Positions 1 through 4,867 of a stretch of DNA of 7,000 bases are shown here, in pieces. Position numbers and translations under genes: made by a program. Every line of letters begins with the position of its first letter. Position 1 is the stretch's first letter. Origin of the DNA: Candidatus Sodaliphilus limicaballi. Lineage in GTDB: Bacteria; Bacteroidota; Bacteroidia; Bacteroidales; Muribaculaceae. Location: contig JAGHSP010000124.1 of assembly GCA_018065815.1 (NCBI GenBank), positions 1 to 7,000 of the forward strand, given 5' to 3'. The notes below the pieces were generated by a model. It saw nothing but the letters and a program-made list of their open reading frames with translations, was not told the origin of the DNA and did no database searches.

Positions 1-17
1 ATTTATCTAAATAATTA

Positions 18-48
18 TTTCCATTTTCAATAAAATCAATTAACTTTG
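18..48 (+). promoter_or_regulatory. Bacteroidota-type promoter for the lipoprotein gene
   Basis: The -7 element TAACTTTG (41-48) matches the Bacteroidota consensus TAnnTTTG exactly. A TTTC at 18-21, one base off the TTTG of the -33 element, lies 19 nt upstream. Transcription should begin near position 55, giving a leader of about 50 nt. That leader contains a small hairpin, CGGC-GTTT-GCCG (66-77). The bases just before the ATG are A/T-rich without a Shine-Dalgarno motif, as is usual in this phylum. Confidence 0.65.
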
Positions 49-107
49 CATTTGGGTTTATAACTCGGCGTTTGCCGGAACTACTAAAATTAATCAATAA
101 CTGAACA

Positions 108-659
108 ATGAAAAAATTCATACTTTTATCTTGTGTGTTACTGTCCTTGACCAGCTGCGAGGCCTTGCTCAACAACCTGAACAAGAACCGCGATGACCAG
201 CACACATCTACCGGCACAGTTTATAACACCAGCAACCAGCATGACAACCATTACTACAATAACGGTTACAACAATGGTTACAACAATGGTTACAATAACG
301 GCCACAACAGCAGCGGGCAGCATGTCACCCAGAACACCGGCAGCAATGCACCAGGGCAACACGTGACACAGACGGGCAACAACGCCACCGGTTACTACAC
401 AAATCCCAACCAGGGACCTGGCAATCACTACAACGGACAACCGAACTACAACAACCACAACGGACAAGTGAATCACAACGACCGCTGGGACGACACGCGC
501 CGTCCTGTGGTGGGCGACATCGTGCAGTCTCTGCCCGACCGCAACGTGAAGACAGTGACAGTCAATGGCGAGAAACTCTATCTCTACCAGGGCATCTACT
601 ACAAGGCCATCCGCACCAATTCAGGTACCGCCTACAAGGTTGTGGGTCATCAAAACTAA
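108..659 (+). CDS. Asn/Gly/Tyr/His-rich lipoprotein with a DUF6515-like C-terminal segment
   Basis: This 183-residue protein begins with a lipoprotein signal peptide: Lys at 2-3, a hydrophobic core, and lipobox LTSC with the acylated Cys at 17. It should therefore be anchored in the outer or inner membrane. There is no clear acidic surface-export signal after the Cys, so a periplasmic-facing location is possible. Residues 23-128 are low complexity: four NNGY/NNGH units (51-66), then two copies of a GQHVTQ segment (70-75 and 83-88), then Asn/His/Gly-rich sequence. Residues 134-180 form the only globular-looking part, with VVGDIVQSLP, a VTVNGEKLYLY strand and QGIYYKAI. This resembles, from memory, the short beta-rich C-terminal domain of Bacteroidota DUF6515 proteins, whose function is unknown. 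The gene stands alone on the plus strand with its own promoter and terminator. The lipoprotein call is firm; the family call is tentative. Confidence 0.85.
   Translation: MKKFILLSCVLLSLTSCEALLNNLNKNRDDQHTSTGTVYNTSNQHDNHYYNNGYNNGYNNGYNNGHNSSGQHVTQNTGSNAPGQHVTQTGNNATGYYTNPNQGPGNHYNGQPNYNNHNGQVNHNDRWDDTRRPVVGDIVQSLPDRNVKTVTVNGEKLYLYQGIYYKAIRTNSGTAYKVVGHQN
258..305 (+). repeat. Four tandem 12-bp units coding NNGY/NNGH
   Basis: The 12-mers at 258-269, 270-281, 282-293 and 294-305 run back to back. The middle two are identical (AACAATGGTTAC) and the outer two differ by a few bases. The unit is four codons long, so gain or loss of a copy keeps the lipoprotein reading frame. Confidence 0.9.
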
Positions 660-672
660 ATAGCTAGAAATA

Positions 673-694
673 CTAGATAACCATCTAGATAACC
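673..694. repeat. Direct repeat CTAGATAACC x2
   Basis: CTAGATAACC occurs at 673-682 and 685-694, separated by AT. With the CTAG at 664-667, three CTAG tetramers fall within 25 bp. The tract sits between the lipoprotein stop codon and the terminator hairpin, in the lipoprotein 3' UTR. No function is evident. Confidence 0.7.
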
Positions 695-697
695 TAT

Positions 698-735
698 AAA
701 AGACCACGATTGCCAGCTGGCAACCGTGGTTTTTA
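698..735. terminator. Bidirectional intrinsic terminator between convergent genes
   Basis: The arms ACCACGATTGCC (703-714) and GGCAACCGTGGT (719-730) form a 12-bp stem around an AGCT loop. There is one A-C mismatch in plus-strand RNA, which becomes a G-U pair in minus-strand RNA. The flanking A-run and T-run (698-701 and 731-735) extend the stem and supply U-tracts. The plus-strand U-tract is stronger (TTTTTAATTTT). It should end the lipoprotein transcript on one strand and the asnS transcript on the other. Confidence 0.85.
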
Positions 736-759
736 ATTTTATTTCCTTCGCGTGAGTGA

Positions 760-2175
760 TTAGAACTCTGCGTTATTGGGAGTGCGGGGGAAGGGGATGA
801 CGTCGCGGATGTTCTGCATGCCAGTCACGAACAGGATGAGGCGCTCGAAACCGAGACCAAAACCTGCGTGGGGGCATGTTCCGTACTTGCGAGTGTCAAG
901 ATACCACCACATATCCTTTGCGGGGATGTTGCGGCGCTCTATCTCGCTGTTGAGGATATCGAGGCTCTCTTCACGAACCGATCCGCCGATAATCTCGCCT
1001 ATCTGCGGGAACAGCACGTCGGTGCCCTGAACGGTGCGACGCTCTTCGGGCTCGTTGTTCTGCTCCATATAGAAGGCCTTGATCTCGCGGGGATAGTTAT
1101 AGAGGATAACCGGTTTCTTGAAGTGTGTCTCCACGAGATAACGCTCGTGCTCGCTTGCAAGGTCGCCGCCCCACTGAATGGGGAATTCAAACTTCACGCC
1201 ACTGGCAATAGCCTCCTCAAGGATCTTTATGCCCTCGGTGTATTCGAGGCGTACAAAGTCACCAGCAATGATGCCCTCAAGACGCTCGATGAGCTTGTGC
1301 TCTTTGTCGATCATCTTGTTGAGGAACTCAAGGTCGTCTTTGCAGTTGTCAAGCGCCCACTTTACGCAGAACTTGATGAAGTCCTCCTCCAGGTCCATGA
1401 GACCGTTGAGTTCAAGGAAAGCAACTTCGGGCTCAATCATCCAGAACTCTGCCAGGTGACGAGGGGTGTTGCTCTTCTCGGCACGGAATGTGGGGCCGAA
1501 AGTATAGATAGCGCCCAGCGCAGTTGCAGCAAGTTCGCCTTCGAGCTGGCCGCTCACTGTGAGTGAGGTCATCTTGCCGAAGAAGTCGTCATCATATCTG
1601 ATTTGTCCTTGCTCATCCTTTTCGAGCTTATAGAGGTTCTTGGTGGTCACCTGGAACATCTCGCCTGCACCCTCGCAGTCGCTTGCTGTGATGAGGGGAG
1701 CGTGGAAGTAGAAGTAGCCATGCTGGTGGAAATAAGTGTGCACAGCCATCGCCATGTGGTGACGAATGCGGAACACGGCACCGAAGGTGTTGGTGCGCAG
1801 ACGCATGTGGGCATGCTGACGCATATACTCAAAGGTCTGGCCCTTCTTCTGCATGGGATAATCATTGGGGCAAGTGCCATACAGTGTTAAGTCCTTGCAT
1901 TGAAGTTCCACACTCTGGCCTGCGCCCTGGCTCTCAACCAGCGTGCCCACTGCTCCGATGCAAGCACCTGTGGTGACATTCTTGAGCAGTTCTTCATCAA
2001 CCTGCGAAGGATCTACCACAATCTGGAGTGTCTTGATTGTAGAGCCGTCGTTAAGGGCGATGAAATGCACGTATTTATTGCTGCGATGCGAGCGCACCCA
2101 TCCTTTAACACACACTTCCTGTCCCACGAGAGCAGGATCAAATATGTCAACAACTTTCGTTCTTGAAATTTCCAT
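760..2175 (-). CDS. asnS: Asparaginyl-tRNA synthetase
   Basis: This 471-residue class IIb synthetase activates Asn with ATP and loads it onto tRNA-Asn in the cytoplasm. Residues 17-100 form the N-terminal OB-fold anticodon-binding domain (VKGWVRSHRSNKYVHFIALNDG). The catalytic core follows: HAPLITASDCEGAGEMF (158-174), motif 2 with FRAEKSNTPRHLAEFW (230-245), the conserved PREIKAFYM (362-370), GEIIGGSVREE (393-403), and motif 3 GFGLGFERL (438-446) with Arg445. The GEMFQVTT segment and full C-terminal domain favour AsnRS over AspRS. Length is normal for bacterial AsnRS (about 465-470) and nothing looks broken. The ATG at 2175 is directly followed by the expected first beta-strand region. The gene starts 27 bp after the pseudouridine synthase stop, with no exact promoter match in the gap, so the two are probably co-transcribed. 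Transcription ends at the 698-735 hairpin. Confidence 0.97.
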   Translation of the reverse strand: MEISRTKVVDIFDPALVGQEVCVKGWVRSHRSNKYVHFIALNDGSTIKTLQIVVDPSQVDEELLKNVTTGACIGAVGTLVESQGAGQSVELQCKDLTLYGTCPNDYPMQKKGQTFEYMRQHAHMRLRTNTFGAVFRIRHHMAMAVHTYFHQHGYFYFHAPLITASDCEGAGEMFQVTTKNLYKLEKDEQGQIRYDDDFFGKMTSLTVSGQLEGELAATALGAIYTFGPTFRAEKSNTPRHLAEFWMIEPEVAFLELNGLMDLEEDFIKFCVKWALDNCKDDLEFLNKMIDKEHKLIERLEGIIAGDFVRLEYTEGIKILEEAIASGVKFEFPIQWGGDLASEHERYLVETHFKKPVILYNYPREIKAFYMEQNNEPEERRTVQGTDVLFPQIGEIIGGSVREESLDILNSEIERRNIPAKDMWWYLDTRKYGTCPHAGFGLGFERLILFVTGMQNIRDVIPFPRTPNNAEF

Positions 2176-2202
2176 ACTAAATGTAGTATTGTTTTTTATT
2201 GA

Positions 2203-3654
2203 TTATTCAAAACTTCCTTGCTTCAAGAAGTTCACTTCTTCCTGTGTGAGGTAGCGCCAGCGTCCGCGGCTCAGGTTCTTCTTGGTAAGACCTGCAAAGT
2301 ACACGCGGTCAAGCTTCACTACGTGATAACCGAGGTGCTCAAAGATGCGGCGCACCACGCGGTTGCGGCCTGAATGGATCTCGATGCCAGCCTGCTTGCG
2401 ATCGTTAGCGCTCACATAGCTCACTGCATCGGCGTGGATGAGTCCGTCCTCGAGTTCTACGCCGTCGGCGATGTGCTGCATGTCTTCCTCGGCGATGGGC
2501 TTATCGGTCCACACCTGGTAGATTTTCTTCTTCACATATTTGGGGTGAGTGAGTTTAGAAGCCAGGTCACCGTCGTTGGTGAGCAGGAGCACACCTGTGG
2601 TGTTGCGGTCAAGACGGCCCACGGGATAGATGCGTTCCTCGCATGCACCCTTCACGAGGTCCATCACGGTCTTGCGGCCATTGGGATCGTCGCTTGTTGT
2701 GACGCAGTCTTTGGGTTTATTGAGCAGGATGTAGCACTTCTTTTCAGTAGTGACAACCTTGTCGTTATATTCTACGATATCTTTGGGAGTAATCTTCACT
2801 CCGAGTTCGGTAACGGCCTCGCCGTTAACCTTTACAAGTCCCTTCAATATCAGTTCGTCGGCCTCACGACGTGAGCACACGCCTGCATTTGCCATGAACT
2901 TGTTGAGGCGAACCTGCATGTTGGGATCGAGCATGGGCTCGTCATATTCAACTGGCTGGGGACGAGGAGTGAATCGCATCTGCTGGCGGGGTCCCATGTT
3001 GCGCTTGGGCTGCTGGCGCTTGTAGCCGCCCTGCTGGTAACCACCTTGCTGGTAACCTCCCTGCTGATAGCCGCCCTGGCGCTGGTAGCCGCCCTGACGC
3101 TGCTGGTAACCACCCTGACGGTAGCCGCCCTGCTGACGATAACCGCCCTGCTGGCGATAGCCGCCCTGACGCTGGTAGCCACCCTGACGCTGGTAACCGC
3201 CCTGACGGTAATTGCTCTGCTGATAGCCAGTCTGCTGGTAACCCTCGGTGCGTTCGGTCTGCTGTCCTGCACTCTGGGTTTGTTCTGTTGTGTTTTCACC
3301 TGCCATTTCGGGGGTATTGTAACGCTGCTGATAACCGCCCTGCTGGTAGCCGCCCTGGCGTTGCTGATAACCGCCCTGACGCTGATAGCCACCCTGGCGC
3401 TGGTAACCGCCCTGACGCTGATAACCACCCTGGCGATAGCCGCCCTGGCGCTGGTAACCGCGCTGCTGGTAACCGCCTTGGTGACGGGGTTGATAACCTC
3501 CTTGATACTCAGTTGATTCCAATGATTGCTCGCCGCGATGTTCACGGCCATAGCCATTCCCTTCAAATTGAACCTGATTGTTACTTTCGTCAAGGTTAAC
3601 CTTGGACTCGCCTATGCGAGGCCTCTTGGGTTTCTTTTCAAAATTCTCTTCCAT
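2203..3654 (-). CDS. RsuA/RluB/E/F-family pseudouridine synthase with long GGY/QR repeat extension
   Basis: This 483-residue protein should isomerise a specific rRNA uridine to pseudouridine. Residues 1-20 are basic (KKPKRPRIGE). Residues 50-112 and 139-211 are repeats of GGY with Q/R spacers (20 GGY in all), split by a repeat-free linker (113-138). Residues 212-232 are basic. An S4 RNA-binding domain follows at about 247-300 (VRLNKFMANAGVCSRREADELI), then the synthase domain from about 306: YILLNKPKDCVTT, GRLDRNTTGVLLLTNDG with catalytic Asp349, KKKIYQVW with Tyr379, and GRNRVVRRIFEHLGY (429-443). The catalytic part alone (about 240 residues) matches RluB/RsuA-type enzymes. The extension roughly doubles the length and contains almost no acidic residues within the arrays. 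The target is probably the 23S site modified by RluB, but RluE, RluF or RsuA targets cannot be excluded, so no symbol is given. The gene has its own promoter and leader and leads into asnS. Confidence 0.93.
   Translation of the reverse strand: MEENFEKKPKRPRIGESKVNLDESNNQVQFEGNGYGREHRGEQSLESTEYQGGYQPRHQGGYQQRGYQRQGGYRQGGYQRQGGYQRQGGYQRQGGYQQRQGGYQQGGYQQRYNTPEMAGENTTEQTQSAGQQTERTEGYQQTGYQQSNYRQGGYQRQGGYQRQGGYRQQGGYRQQGGYRQGGYQQRQGGYQRQGGYQQGGYQQGGYQQGGYKRQQPKRNMGPRQQMRFTPRPQPVEYDEPMLDPNMQVRLNKFMANAGVCSRREADELILKGLVKVNGEAVTELGVKITPKDIVEYNDKVVTTEKKCYILLNKPKDCVTTSDDPNGRKTVMDLVKGACEERIYPVGRLDRNTTGVLLLTNDGDLASKLTHPKYVKKKIYQVWTDKPIAEEDMQHIADGVELEDGLIHADAVSYVSANDRKQAGIEIHSGRNRVVRRIFEHLGYHVVKLDRVYFAGLTKKNLSRGRWRYLTQEEVNFLKQGSFE
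3022..3240 (-). repeat. Coding minisatellite, array 2 of the pseudouridine synthase
   Basis: This array codes residues 139-211 and holds eleven GGY units with spacers RQ, QRQ, RQQ, QQRQ and QQ. Units are therefore 15, 18 or 21 bp, always a multiple of three. Near-identical copies at the DNA level (plus-strand words such as CGCTGGTAGCCGCCCTGA) indicate recent duplication or gene conversion. The regular period keeps several other frames open, which explains the long hydrophobic ORFs on the opposite strand. Confidence 0.9.
3319..3507 (-). repeat. Coding minisatellite, array 1 of the pseudouridine synthase
   Basis: This array codes residues 50-112 and holds nine GGY units plus one RGY variant. 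The spacers are of the same types as in array 2. The first two units (QGGYQPRH, QGGYQQRGY) are the most diverged and the interior QGGYQR units are the most uniform, as expected if copies turn over within the array. Confidence 0.9.
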
Positions 3655-3667
3655 AGTTCTAAATAAA

Positions 3668-3700
3668 TTAATTTTGGTTTTTTTCAGGCCTCTCGGCCAT
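3668..3700 (-). other. Possible upstream mini-ORF 2 in the synthase leader (MAERPEKNQN)
   Basis: An ATG at 3700 opens 10 codons, MAERPEKNQN, then TAA, ending 13 nt before the synthase ATG. The first codons overlap a GGCC-GAGA-GGCC hairpin (3687-3698) whose loop is of GNRA type. The ORF is short enough to occur by chance. Its placement near the main start is the only reason to note it, and no function is claimed. Confidence 0.25.
3687..3698 (-). promoter_or_regulatory. Small GNRA-loop hairpin in the synthase 5' leader
   Basis: In minus-strand RNA the sequence reads GGCC-GAGA-GGCC: four G-C pairs closed by a GAGA tetraloop. It is followed by an A-rich tract leading to the start codon. It is the only GC-rich segment in an otherwise A/T-rich leader. 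The tract after it is A-rich rather than U-rich in this orientation, so it is not a terminator for this transcript. Confidence 0.4.
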
Positions 3701-3721
3701 CTTTTTATATTTCTTAATGTT

Positions 3722-3754
3722 TTACTCGAATTCGATCGCAGTAATATTTCTCAT
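3722..3754 (-). other. Possible upstream mini-ORF 1 in the synthase leader (MRNITAIEFE)
   Basis: An ATG at 3754 opens 10 codons, MRNITAIEFE, then TAA. It lies only a few bases past the predicted transcription start (about 3759), so it would be nearly leaderless. It has the same length as the second mini-ORF at 3668-3700. Coding status is unproven. Confidence 0.25.
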
Positions 3755-3765
3755 ACTAAACACTA

Positions 3766-3795
3766 CAAAGTTACAAAAAAAACTTTGTCTCTCAA
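3766..3795 (-). promoter_or_regulatory. Bacteroidota-type promoter for the pseudouridine synthase-asnS operon
   Basis: Read on the minus strand, TTG (3795-3793), 19 nt, and TAACTTTG (3773-3766) match the -33/-7 consensus with correct spacing. The start should fall near 3759, leaving a leader of about 105 nt. The -7 element forms one arm of an inverted repeat, ACAAAGTT (3765-3772) and AACTTTGT (3781-3788), separated by 8 nt. That arrangement could be an operator. Confidence 0.75.
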
Positions 3796-3857
3796 CAATA
3801 AAAAACTCTCTTTAATGCTTTTTTAACACATTATGTGTCAGCTGCGCCAACTATATC

Positions 3858-4727
3858 TCACTGATTGAACTTGTCAAGGACGCGTTTCACGCACTCGCGC
3901 ACCTCCTTGCAATCCTGGGCAGAGAGCTTGGGCGAATCAAACTTGATATCGACCGGCGATTCGTTGAAGATAACAGCATACTCCATGCACGATGCCATAT
4001 AGGTGCCCCTGAACGAGGGGTGGCACTCGTCGTTATGCAGTTTGCCTGCCAACTCGGCACCGCCACGCTCATAGTGGTCCTGGTTGCCCAGCCCCACGGG
4101 CACAAGCGTGATGCCACATTCCTGGGCCAGCGCCAGGCAGTTGCGGTACAGTATATCGTTTTGCTCGGCATACTTGCCGCCGTCAAACGCGTTATTATAC
4201 CCCCAGTTCATGGTGAGGATAATCTGCACGTCGGGATTAGGGCAGTTGCGTCTGATGTAGTCAACCCAGTTGTGTACGCTCGCACGGAACCACTCATAGT
4301 TTGCCCTGGGCAAGCGGCTCTGTTCCTGCAACACGATGTGTGTCCACGGATGTGTGCGCACTTTGTACTTCGCCGTGTACTCACCCTTGGCATTCACCGA
4401 GTCACCTTCTTCCCAGTGGCGCAGCAAGGTGCGTCCCAGCAGCGTGTGCATGGTCCACTTGGCGTCTTTTCCTTGCCCGGCGGCAATGGCATTGAATATT
4501 GAGTCCTGTTTGTTCACATAGATGAGGCTGTTGTTGATTGACAGCACCTCCACATGTTCAGGCACAAAGCGACTCTTCACGATGTAAGCCGGATAAGTCA
4601 GCGGCCTTGCCAGCACCGAATCTTGAGCCGGCGAGTGCTGCATCTCCTGCGGAATTTTCGATTCTGGTTGAGCCACCACAACCAGGCAAGACACAGCACA
4701 TAACAGTGCAAATAAAACCCTTCTCAT
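3858..4727 (-). CDS. Secreted SGNH/GDSL-type hydrolase, DUF4886-like
   Basis: This 289-residue protein starts with a signal peptide (MRR, then a hydrophobic core to Ala19). Cleavage before Gln20 is likely, so the enzyme should act in the periplasm or outside the cell. The mature part has the layout of DUF4886-like SGNH esterases: block I VEVLSINNSLIYVN (59-72) with candidate nucleophile Ser67, a THIVLQEQSRLPR strand (129-141), a Rossmann-like strand VQIILTMNWGY (167-177), a VPVGLG strand (209-214), and DECHPSFRGTYMA (233-245), where Asp233 and His236 would complete the triad. The usual Gly-Asn-Ser of block I is Asn-Asn-Ser here. The substrate is unknown; related enzymes deacylate carbohydrates or esters. 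The gene lies 136 bp after purB with no convincing promoter, so read-through from purB is possible. A paralogue-specific role cannot be read from the sequence. Confidence 0.85.
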   Translation of the reverse strand: MRRVLFALLCAVSCLVVVAQPESKIPQEMQHSPAQDSVLARPLTYPAYIVKSRFVPEHVEVLSINNSLIYVNKQDSIFNAIAAGQGKDAKWTMHTLLGRTLLRHWEEGDSVNAKGEYTAKYKVRTHPWTHIVLQEQSRLPRANYEWFRASVHNWVDYIRRNCPNPDVQIILTMNWGYNNAFDGGKYAEQNDILYRNCLALAQECGITLVPVGLGNQDHYERGGAELAGKLHNDECHPSFRGTYMASCMEYAVIFNESPVDIKFDSPKLSAQDCKEVRECVKRVLDKFNQ

Positions 4728-4742
4728 ATCAAAAATATTAAG

Positions 4743-4867
4743 TCATCGTTAAAAATGAAAAGTCATCGTCATCGTAGCGAAGCGCATCGTTCATCGTTAA
4801 AAATGAAAAGCCATCGTCATCGTAGCGAAGCGAAGCACATCGTTCATCGTTTATCATTCATCATTAA
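4743..4867. repeat. CATCGT-rich intergenic repeat between purB and the hydrolase gene
   Basis: Two imperfect tandem units occupy 4743-4790 (48 bp) and 4791-4843 (53 bp). Each runs TCATCGTTAAAAATGAAAAG, then two CATCGT, then AGCGAAGCG, then CATCGT. The second unit differs mainly by a 5-bp GAAGC duplication. A decayed tail (TCATCGTTTATCATTCATCA) runs into the purB stop codon at 4864-4866. CATCGT occurs nine times in about 107 bp. The minus-strand RNA is dense in ATG and TGA. No transposase, clear terminal inverted repeats or strong hairpin is visible. Confidence 0.85.

Noticed and set aside
868..1566. 232-codon plus-strand ORF opposite asnS
   Set aside because: It is a shadow of asnS, whose minus-strand frame carries all class II synthetase motifs.
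3046..3516. 156-codon plus-strand ORF, very rich in Leu, Ala, Thr and Val, resembling a membrane protein
   Set aside because: It is the antisense of the GGY/QR repeat arrays. The multiple-of-three repeat period keeps the frame open, and the synthase frame holds real S4 and catalytic domains.
3800..3838. Possible terminator after the hydrolase gene (ACACATTATGTGT hairpin and a T-run on the minus strand)
   Set aside because: The stem is short and A/T-rich, the bases after it are A-rich, and the T-run is about 20 bp away, so it does not form an intrinsic terminator.
4730..4737. TATTTTTG on the minus strand matching the -7 consensus just before the hydrolase ATG
   Set aside because: It ends only two bases before the start codon, so transcription would begin at or inside the gene, and the tract is plain A/T-rich.
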